Source of the DNA: Bradyrhizobium betae
Lineage (GTDB): Bacteria > Pseudomonadota > Alphaproteobacteria > Rhizobiales > Xanthobacteraceae
Direction of reading: 5' to 3'
Assembly (NCBI RefSeq): GCF_008932115.1
Contig: NZ_CP044543.1
Span: forward strand, 1,984,001 to 2,048,000
DNA: 64,000 nucleotides
The notes under the pieces: model-generated
Told to the model about the DNA's origin: nothing
Databases searched by the model: none
What the model saw: only the letters and a program-made list of their open reading frames with translations
Program-made: the position numbers and the translations under genes
In this document: positions 56,229-64,000 of the stretch, piece by piece
Layout of the letters: each line of letters starts with the position of its first letter
Position numbering within the stretch: position 1 is the first letter of the stretch

Positions 56229-57986
56229 TCAAGCAGGCGGCGGCAGCGTCGCGGATCCACTCGCACCGGGGGCCGCCTTGATATCGGCGACGGCACGCTC
56301 GATGGTCTGACGATAACGCGCGTGTCGCGGGCTCACACCGTGCGTGAGCAGCGCGCGGCGGACCGTGGGCGAGGCCCCGGTGATGAACAGCCGGATGCCC
56401 TGGCGCCTGGCCTTGGCGGCGACGCGCCCCAGCACGTTCGCCGCGGTGGAGTCCAGGAATGGCACGGCCGTGAAATCGACCACGAAAGCCTTGCGCCCGT
56501 CGGCGACGCCGTCGAGCACGCTGCCGATGGCCGATGCGGCACCGAAGAAGAACGCGCCGGTGATGCGGTAGACCAGCACGTCGCGATCGACCGCGAGTGC
56601 GGGATCGTAAGGAACGCGCGTCCCATTGCCGTCATCGGGACGGTCGTCGGCCACCAGCGGCGACCGCTCCTCGATGCCGGTCATCTCCGACATGCGGTGG
56701 ATGAACAGCACCGCGCCGAGCGCAAAACCAACCAGGATGCCTTCGGTCAGATCGCGGAAGATCGTGAGCAGGAAGGTGGCGAGCAGCACGACGGCGTCGC
56801 CCCACGAGGAGCGCAGCAGCGTGGCGAATTCGTGCTTCTCCGCCATGGTCCAGGCGACGACGACGAGCACGGAGGCGAGCGCGGCCAGCGGAATGTAGCT
56901 CGCCAGCGGTGCCGCGATCAGCATGAACAGCAGCAGGAAGACCGAATGCAGCATGCCCGCGAGCGGGCCGCGCGCACCGGCGCGGATGTTGGTTGCGGTT
57001 CGCGCGATCAGACCGGTGACACAAATGCCGCCGAACAATGCCGAGCCGATATTGGCGGCGCCTTGCGCCACCAATTCGCAATTGGAGCGGTGACGGCGCC
57101 CGGTCATGCCGTCCGCCACCACCGCCGAAAGCAGCGATTCAATGGCAGCCAACAGCGCGAACGCAATCGCATCCGGCAGCACCGCCGTCGCCTTCGCAAG
57201 CGAGAACGCCGGCAAGGCCGGCGACGGCAGTTCGCGCGGAATGCCGCCGAAGCGCGAGCCGATGGTCTCGACCGGCAGCGACAGCACGGTACACGCGACA
57301 GCCGCGAGCACGACCGCGATCAGGATGCCGGGCCAGGACGGCCGCCAGCGCCGCAGGCCGGCGATGATGGCGATGCTGACGACCGCGACGGCCACGGCGG
57401 ACGGATTGATGGTGGGCAGGCCGCCGGCGAGCGCGACGAGTTTCGGAACGAACTCGCTCGGCTCTTTCCCCGCGAGCGTGATTCCGCCGAGATCGCGAAG
57501 CTGGCTGGCGAAGATGATCACGGCGATGCCGGCGGTGAAGCCGACCGTCACCGGATAGGGGATGAACTTGATGTAGGTGCCGATCCGCAGGAAGCCGGCG
57601 GCAACCAGAAAAAGCCCCGCCATCAGGGTGGCGAGGATCACGCCGTCGACGCCCTGACGCTCGGCGGTCGCAGCGACCAGCACGATGAAGGCGCCGGCTG
57701 GGCCGCCGATCTGAAACCGGCTGCCGCCGAGCAGCGATGCGATGAAGCCACCGACGACAGCGGTGTAGAGGCCCCGGTCCGGCGTCACGCCCGAGGCGAT
57801 CGCGATCGCCATCGACAACGGCAGCGCGACGATCGCGACCGTGAGGCCCGCGAACACATCGGCGCGGAGATCGGCAAGGCCATAGCCCTCGCGCCATACG
57901 GTCACGAGCTTTGGCAGATAGAGTTCGGTAAAGGTCGGCCGACGAAGCTGGTGCAGCTTGCCTGCGTGTTCGTCCGTGATGCTCAT
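56229..57986 (-). CDS. SulP-family anion transporter with STAS domain
   Basis: A SulP transporter of about 585 residues. About twelve membrane segments include DVFAGLTVAIVALPLSMAIAIASG and the signature PADxxGAF-type GGPAGAFIVLVA; the cytosolic STAS domain at the C-terminus contains FVVDFTAVPFLDSTAANVLGRVAAKARRQG in pieces. It may carry sulfate, bicarbonate or another anion. It is the second gene of an XRE-SulP operon and is followed by aroE at 53 bp. The start at 57986 is chosen; 58013 is also in frame. Confidence 0.9.
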   Translation of the reverse strand: MSITDEHAGKLHQLRRPTFTELYLPKLVTVWREGYGLADLRADVFAGLTVAIVALPLSMAIAIASGVTPDRGLYTAVVGGFIASLLGGSRFQIGGPAGAFIVLVAATAERQGVDGVILATLMAGLFLVAAGFLRIGTYIKFIPYPVTVGFTAGIAVIIFASQLRDLGGITLAGKEPSEFVPKLVALAGGLPTINPSAVAVAVVSIAIIAGLRRWRPSWPGILIAVVLAAVACTVLSLPVETIGSRFGGIPRELPSPALPAFSLAKATAVLPDAIAFALLAAIESLLSAVVADGMTGRRHRSNCELVAQGAANIGSALFGGICVTGLIARTATNIRAGARGPLAGMLHSVFLLLFMLIAAPLASYIPLAALASVLVVVAWTMAEKHEFATLLRSSWGDAVVLLATFLLTIFRDLTEGILVGFALGAVLFIHRMSEMTGIEERSPLVADDRPDDGNGTRVPYDPALAVDRDVLVYRITGAFFFGAASAIGSVLDGVADGRKAFVVDFTAVPFLDSTAANVLGRVAAKARRQGIRLFITGASPTVRRALLTHGVSPRHARYRQTIERAVADIKAAPGASGSATLPPPA

Positions 57987-58095
57987 TTCAGCAAATTTCT
58001 CCGCTGCCCACAATGCTCCGATGCATCGTGCGGCCGCGTGCTTCGGCGCGCCGGTGCGTTAGTTCAACCTGCTCCCGAGCATGATCATCGCGGGA

Positions 58096-58368
58096 TCACG
58101 CCCCCACCCGGCGTGGCGGCCCCGGCTCTTTCAGCCGAACGCCGCGTCCGCCGCCTTCGCTGCGCGCCTGTTCGCCGATCAGCTCGACGCCGGCCCGCTC
58201 GAACGCATCGACCACCCTCATCAGGGTCTCGACCACACCACGAACGTTGCCGGTGCTCGCCTCCATCCGCTGGATGGTCGGCAGCGACACGCCTGCGAGT
58301 TCCGCCAAGGTCCTCTGGTCAATGCCAAGCAGCGCGCGGGCTGCCCGCATCTGGAATGACGTGATCAC
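58096..58368 (-). CDS. XRE-family HTH regulator upstream of SulP
   Basis: A 90-residue protein with one XRE-type helix-turn-helix (MRAARALLGIDQRTLAELAGVSLPTIQRMEASTGNVRG in parts) and a C-terminal basic tail. GTG 58368 is chosen as start (MITSFQMRAA) with GAGG about 6 nt upstream; a TTG at 58386 is the alternative. It lies 109 bp upstream of the SulP gene and its own promoter has a perfect palindrome, suggesting autoregulation and control of SulP. Confidence 0.83.
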   Translation of the reverse strand: MITSFQMRAARALLGIDQRTLAELAGVSLPTIQRMEASTGNVRGVVETLMRVVDAFERAGVELIGEQARSEGGGRGVRLKEPGPPRRVGA

Positions 58369-58380
58369 CTTGGCCTCACG

Positions 58381-58435
58381 TATCAAAGCTTATAATTGAT
58401 ATCCTACGCATGTACAATGATGTAAAATACATCAT
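58381..58435 (-). promoter_or_regulatory. Operator palindrome and promoter of the XRE-SulP operon
   Basis: A perfect palindrome ATGATGTA-AAA-TACATCAT (58417-58435) and a second inverted repeat TATCAA-N9-TTGATA (58381-58401) lie in front of the XRE start. On the minus strand TTGTAC and TATAAG, about 17 bp apart, could be the -35 and -10. The layout fits an autoregulated HTH gene. Confidence 0.6.
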
Positions 58436-58546
58436 TTCAAGCCAAACGCAAGCGCCCTTTGCGAGTCCTCCGTCGTTGCGAGCGCAGCGACGGAGCTTGC
58501 GGCGCGGGCTCGGCAAAAAGAAATGTCGTGCCCGCGGAGGCAGCCC

Positions 58547-58591
58547 CTCACCCCACCCTCTCCCCGCAAGAGCGGGGCGAGGGTGGGAGAG
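58547..58591. repeat. Palindromic repeat with CACCCCACCCTC core
   Basis: Inverted arms CTCACCCCACCCTCTCCCCGC and GCGGGGCGAGGGTGGGAGAG (imperfect) with an AAGA-type loop lie in the gap between the XRE and EF-G-like genes. A related arm pair is seen near 54590. It could act as a terminator for the EF-G-like gene on the minus strand but lacks a T-run. Confidence 0.6.
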
Positions 58592-58609
58592 CTGTGCGTC
58601 CCTAACCGC

Positions 58610-60658
58610 TCACGCCGCGTGCTGATGCGCGGCGATGATCTGGTCTGCGGCGCGGCCCGTCACCTCGGCCATGTGGTCGAACTGGCGGGTGAAGCTGCCG
58701 GCACCGGCGGTGGCCGAACGCAGCTCGACGATCAGCTCGCCGATCTCCGCCTCCGGCATCATGGCGCGCACGCAGTCCCAGCCGCTCCAGCCGTCGCGGG
58801 TGTCGAAGCCGAGGATCTGGCCGCGCCGCGCCGACAGGATCGCGTTGATCCTGGCGGTGGCATCGGTCGGGCAGACGATCTCGACGACGTGGATCGGCTC
58901 CAGCAGCACCGGCTGACATAGCGGCAGGCCCTCGTTGAGCCCGACTCGCGCCGCCGTGCGGAAGGCAAGGTCGGAGGAATCGACGCTGTGATAGGAGCCG
59001 TCGGTCAGCGTCACCTGTACATCGGTGACGGGGAAACCGAGCGGACCGCGCGTCAACCCGTCGACGACGCCCTCCTCCACCGCGCCGATATAGTTGCGCG
59101 GCACCGCGCCGCCGACCACCTTCTCGGTGAACTTGAAGCCGTCGCCGCGCGGCATAGGCCTGATGTCGAGCACGACGTCGCCGAACTGGCCGTGGCCGCC
59201 GGACTGCTTCTTGTGGCGGCCGCGCTGGGTGATCGGCTTGCGGATGGTCTCCTGATAGCCGATCGCAGGCGGATGCGAGCTGAGCTTGATACCGAAGCGG
59301 TCGCGGAGCCGCTCGCTGGCGACGCGCAGGTGCATCTCGCCCTGCCCCCACAGCACGGTGTCGTGGGTCTGGGCGTTCTGCACGACGACGAGCGAGGGAT
59401 CCTCCTCGTGCAGCCGGGCCAGCGCCTGGCCGAGTTTGACGTCGTCCTTGCGGTCGGTGGCAGCAATCGAGATCGCCAGCACCGGCGGCGTCGGCTCCGC
59501 GGCGGCCAGCGCATCCGGCGGGGTCTTGCCGGTCGAGACCGTGTCGCCGGTCTTGACGGGATCGAGCTTGGCGAGCGCCACCGTATCGCCGGCTTCGCCC
59601 GCGGCCCGCTTGGTGTCGTAGGCGCCGTTGACCGCGAGGATGCCGGAGATGCGGCTGAGCCCGCCTGAGGATGATTGCAGGGTGGCGCCGTCATCGAGAT
59701 GGCCGGCGAGCAGCCGCGTCAGCGACAGCTTTCCACCATGCTGCGAATGCAGCGTCTTGAAGACGAAGCCGAGCGCGTCCTTGCTGGCGGGCACACCGAG
59801 ACGCTTCGCTGTCTCCGCAATACCAGGCGCCTCGTGGCGCAGCGCCTTCATCAGGCGCAGCACGCCGTTTTCGCGCGAGGCGGCGCCCAGCAGCACGGGG
59901 CAGATCTGTCCTTCGCGCAACTCGCGGGCGAGATCGTCGAACACGGCATCGCGCGGCGGCTGGATGTCCTCGAGCAGTTGCTCCATCAGCGCGTCGTCGT
60001 GATCGGCGAGTTTCTCCAGCATCGAGAAGCGGGCCTCCTTCTCGCGATCGAGATCGCCGCCTTCGAGCGCGACCACTTCGGAGGCCTTGTGCTCGCGATA
60101 GACGAAGGCGCGCTCCAGCGCGAGATCGACGAAGCCCTCGATCAGCTCGTCCTTCCAGATCGGGATCTGGCGCAGCACCAGCGGCACGCGCGAGGCGGGC
60201 TGAAGCGTCGCGAGCGTCTCGCGAATGCGCTTGTTGGCGCGGTCGATCTTGTTGAGAAACAGGAAACGCGGGATCTTCAGTTCCTCCAGCTCGCGCAGAA
60301 TGATCTGAAGCTGCGGCAGCTTCTTCTCGTCGGCCTCGCAGACCACGATTGCGGCGTCGACCGCGGGCAGCGCGGCGCGCATGTCGTGGGCGAACTCGAC
60401 GGAACCTGGACAATCGAGGAAGGTGTAGCTGTCGCCCATGAAACTCGTGGTGGCGGCCGTGAGACCGACGGTCATCTTGTGATGACGGGCTTCCGGCGTG
60501 GCGTCGCCGACCGATGTTCCGGCGTCGACGCTGCCGGCGCGCGGGATGGCGCCCGTTCGCGCCAGGATCGCTTCGAGAAGTGTGGTTTTACCGCTTTGGA
60601 AAGGGCCCACCAGCGCGATGCACCGTGGACCTCGGGGACTTCTGACGTCTTGTCCCAT
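58610..60658 (-). CDS. EF-G-like GTPase with altered GTPase motifs
   Basis: A 682-residue protein with the EF-G domain order (G, II, III, IV, V) and nearly full length. Its G motifs depart from true EF-G: the P-loop is GPFQSGKTT rather than AHVDHGKTT, switch I reads HHKMTVGL where RGITI is usual, and G3 is DCPGSVEF where DTPGHVDF carries the catalytic His; NKIDRA is normal. It therefore belongs to the EF-G2-like group, which in several bacteria is not the main translocase. Start ATG 60658 is used. Whether it hydrolyses GTP efficiently is open; the main fusA is not in this window. Confidence 0.87.
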   Translation of the reverse strand: MGQDVRSPRGPRCIALVGPFQSGKTTLLEAILARTGAIPRAGSVDAGTSVGDATPEARHHKMTVGLTAATTSFMGDSYTFLDCPGSVEFAHDMRAALPAVDAAIVVCEADEKKLPQLQIILRELEELKIPRFLFLNKIDRANKRIRETLATLQPASRVPLVLRQIPIWKDELIEGFVDLALERAFVYREHKASEVVALEGGDLDREKEARFSMLEKLADHDDALMEQLLEDIQPPRDAVFDDLARELREGQICPVLLGAASRENGVLRLMKALRHEAPGIAETAKRLGVPASKDALGFVFKTLHSQHGGKLSLTRLLAGHLDDGATLQSSSGGLSRISGILAVNGAYDTKRAAGEAGDTVALAKLDPVKTGDTVSTGKTPPDALAAAEPTPPVLAISIAATDRKDDVKLGQALARLHEEDPSLVVVQNAQTHDTVLWGQGEMHLRVASERLRDRFGIKLSSHPPAIGYQETIRKPITQRGRHKKQSGGHGQFGDVVLDIRPMPRGDGFKFTEKVVGGAVPRNYIGAVEEGVVDGLTRGPLGFPVTDVQVTLTDGSYHSVDSSDLAFRTAARVGLNEGLPLCQPVLLEPIHVVEIVCPTDATARINAILSARRGQILGFDTRDGWSGWDCVRAMMPEAEIGELIVELRSATAGAGSFTRQFDHMAEVTGRAADQIIAAHQHAA

Positions 60659-60846
60659 TTCGCCGCCTCCTTGGTATGGAGCTCGGCCCATGATTGGGTC
60701 GGCAAGCGCAGATGCTCTGCCCGTCCCTGAGATTTGGCAAGCGTCAAAAATCGCTGCGGTGCGTGGTCAGTTGTTTGTTACCGCTATCGCACTGTTCACC
60801 TCTCCACGATGGGGAGAGGTGAATCAACACCTCCAGTGAGGGGCGC

Positions 60847-61326
60847 TTAACGGCCCGGACGGAGTTCCAGGCTTTCGAGGCCGGCGGCGACGTTGAGGCC
60901 GACCTGGCCCTGCACGCTGAGCGGCTGGAGGGCGATCGAATTGTTGGAGCCACCAACCAGCACGTTGCCGCCGAGGCCGACGCCAACCGAGGCGCTGCCC
61001 TGCGCGCCGGCGTAGTTGCCGGCGAGATCACCGGGACCGAGCCGGTTCACCGGTGCGAACACGCCCCACGCCAGTGCCGTCTCCTGGGTGATGCCGATGT
61101 CGAGACCCACCTTGCGGATCGTCGCGACGTAGCGGTCTTCCGGCAGACCGTCTGCGCGGAGCACGCAGCCGAGATTGGTCACGGAACCCACGATGAACCC
61201 AACACTAGCGCCGCCGCGGCATTCGAGTACGCCGACCTTCACCATCCGCGATTGCGCGCTGGCGCCCGCGATGGAAGCAACGAGGCTGGCTACGGCAAGC
61301 CCGGCTAGAAGGAGTGAACGGCGCAT
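60847..61326 (-). CDS. DUF992 periplasmic protein
   Basis: A 159-residue exported protein with signal peptide RRSLLLAGLAVASLVASIAGASAQ. The mature part shows the DUF992 pattern MVKVGVLECRGGASVGFIVGSVTNLGCVLRADG (in pieces), GLDIGITQETALAWGVFAP and GNYAGAQGSASVGVGLGGNVLVGGSNNSIALQPLSVQGQVG in pieces. Function is unknown; relatives occur in rhizobia only rarely with known roles. ATG 61326 is chosen for the signal peptide. Confidence 0.87.
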   Translation of the reverse strand: MRRSLLLAGLAVASLVASIAGASAQSRMVKVGVLECRGGASVGFIVGSVTNLGCVLRADGLPEDRYVATIRKVGLDIGITQETALAWGVFAPVNRLGPGDLAGNYAGAQGSASVGVGLGGNVLVGGSNNSIALQPLSVQGQVGLNVAAGLESLELRPGR

Positions 61327-61435
61327 GGAATATCTCCGGCAATGAATGTGACGCGAGCATGGGAAGGGATGATGCAAGCCGCGCGGGAGTTCTATGCCAC
61401 AAGAGTGATCTCGGTGCCAAATTTCGTGATGAGAT

Positions 61436-61463
61436 AAAAAAGGCCCGCCGAAGCGGGCTTTTT
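61436..61463 (-). terminator. Intrinsic terminator of the aminotransferase gene
   Basis: On the minus strand the stem GCCCGC-TTCG-GCGGGC, with a neighbouring pair, is followed by a T-run (plus-strand A 61436-61441), 22 bp after the stop at 61485. Confidence 0.82.
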
Positions 61464-61484
61464 CGCAATCCTGTCGCGAGAAGC

Positions 61485-63213
<1,729 letters not shown>

Positions 63214-63864
63214 ATGTACAAGCTCTATTCGATGCAGCGCTCCGGCAACAGCTACAAGGTCCGCCTTGCGCTGGCGCTGTTGAACGTGCCTTACGAAGCG
63301 GTCGAGGTGGACATTCTGCGCGGCGAGAGCCGCACCCCGGACTTTCTGACCAAGAACCCGTCGGGCCAGGTGCCGCTGCTCGAGGTCGGCGGCGACCGCT
63401 ATCTCGCCGAGTCCAACGCCATCCTCTGGTACGTCGCCGTCGGCACGCCGCTCGCGCCGGAGAACCGCATCGACCGCGCCGAGGCGCTGCAGTGGATGTT
63501 CTTCGAGCAGCACGCGCTCGAGCCGAACATCGGCGCGGCCTATTTCTGGCTGTCGCTGGTCAAGGGCGGCCGCGACCTGCAGACCCACGCGCTGGAGGAC
63601 TGGATGGAGCGCGGCTATGGCGCGCTCCAGGTGATGGAGAACCATCTCAAGACCAACGCCTATTTCGCGGCCCGCCAGCTCACGGTCGCCGACATCGCGC
63701 TGTACGGCTACACCCACCTTGCCGACCGCTGCGACTTCGACCTCGAGGCCTTCCCGGCGATCCGGGACTGGCTGAAGCGCGTCGAGGCCGCTCCCGGCTT
63801 CGTGGCGATGGACTGGCGCCCGGCCGACATCGAGGCCTCCGCCAGCATCGCGGCGGGCGCCTGA
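63214..63864 (+). CDS. Glutathione S-transferase family protein
   Basis: A 216-residue GST with a thioredoxin-like domain (YSMQRSGNSYKVRLALALLNVPYEAVEVD in pieces, KNPSGQVPLLEVGGDRYLAESNAILWYVA) and a helical C-terminal domain (FAARQLTVADIALYGYTHLA). The Ser in QRSGNSYK is a likely glutathione-activating residue. Substrate is unknown. ATG 63214 is preferred; a longer frame from 63151 has no homology. A perfect palindrome lies upstream. Confidence 0.88.
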   Translation: MYKLYSMQRSGNSYKVRLALALLNVPYEAVEVDILRGESRTPDFLTKNPSGQVPLLEVGGDRYLAESNAILWYVAVGTPLAPENRIDRAEALQWMFFEQHALEPNIGAAYFWLSLVKGGRDLQTHALEDWMERGYGALQVMENHLKTNAYFAARQLTVADIALYGYTHLADRCDFDLEAFPAIRDWLKRVEAAPGFVAMDWRPADIEASASIAAGA

Positions 63865-63962
63865 AAGGCTCCGGCGTTAAGAATTACGGGCATATCGTTA
63901 ACCTTTGCCGCAATCCCGCCATTTTCATCGCGGGAGCCGCCGCAATATTGCCGGTTGAAATT

Positions 63963-64000
63963 GTGAAGTTGTTCGACGTCGCGGGTGATTCGCCCGAACG
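63963..64000 (+). CDS. Possible start of a CDS running off the right edge
   Basis: An open frame begins at GTG 63963 (reading KLFDVAGDSPE) and continues to the window end. It has no clear ribosome site and only 12 codons are visible, so it is a guess. Confidence 0.2.
   Translation, partial: MKLFDVAGDSPE

Noticed and set aside
56190..58364. 724-codon plus-strand ORF opposite SulP
   Set aside because: Low-complexity His/Arg/Asp-rich shadow; SulP and XRE motifs are on the minus strand.

Overview
This window is about 64 kb of high-GC chromosomal DNA. Protein styles, gene neighbourhoods and the dispersed palindromic repeats point to an alphaproteobacterium of the Bradyrhizobium group (Nitrobacteraceae). 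Supporting signs are a tRNA-His without an encoded G-1, a DUF992 protein, a DUF3592 protein, an AddA-free housekeeping layout rich in Lrp, ArsR and LysR regulators, CtrA-type TTAA-N7-TTAA boxes, a PleC/DivJ/PdhS-like kinase and a phasin. The species assignment is inference; no database was consulted. Nearly all of the window is ordinary core chromosome.

Layout. 0-6.3 kb: two transglutaminase-like proteins (the first cut by the window edge), an N-formylglutamate amidohydrolase, a DUF3592 membrane protein, a LysE exporter, an ArsR-SRPBCC-SRPBCC operon with an apparently leaderless promoter, and a DUF2189 membrane protein. 6.5-13 kb: a hybrid histidine kinase, an acyl-CoA synthetase, an epoxide hydrolase, a YqeY protein and an alpha/beta hydrolase. 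13-23 kb: carA and carB, separated by about 4.5 kb holding a cupin protein, Dps, a methyltransferase, a degenerate tRNA-like gene and a divergent ArsR/MFS pair, followed by greA. 23-31 kb: an Lrp regulator divergent from trxB-lysR, a structured gene-free region with terminators and palindromes, a dihydrodipicolinate-synthase-family gene, two tiny single-span membrane proteins, an orphan ParA ATPase and an AEC transporter. 31-36.3 kb is the only clearly accessory part: small unknown ORFs, a ferric-reductase-like flavohaem protein, a broken IS3-type transposase, tenA, then two lower-GC genes (a proteasome-like Ntn hydrolase and a helical DUF5677-like protein) ending at tRNA-His. 36.6-53 kb: phasin, a large cell-cycle-type sensor kinase, a thiolase, the serC-sseB-serA serine operon, a GNAT enzyme, a glutathione S-transferase, two outer-membrane beta-barrels, an Fsr-type MFS exporter and glmM. 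53-64 kb: an FMN alpha-hydroxy-acid oxidase, a periplasmic protein, aroE, an XRE-SulP operon, an EF-G-like GTPase with altered G motifs, a DUF992 protein, an aspartate aminotransferase and a second glutathione S-transferase.

Working groups visible in the sequence are: pyrimidine/arginine precursor synthesis (carAB); serine synthesis (serC-sseB-serA); redox (trxB, GSTs, ferric reductase); envelope (glmM, two porin-like proteins, DUF992); and cell-cycle signalling (CtrA boxes upstream of the large kinase and of one outer-membrane protein). At least nine intergenic regions carry palindromic dispersed repeats of several families, so most gaps here are repeat-filled rather than empty. The best candidates for something undescribed are the Ntn-hydrolase/DUF5677-like pair next to tRNA-His, the paired microproteins beside an orphan ParA, and the structured gene-free block at 26.1-26.4 kb.
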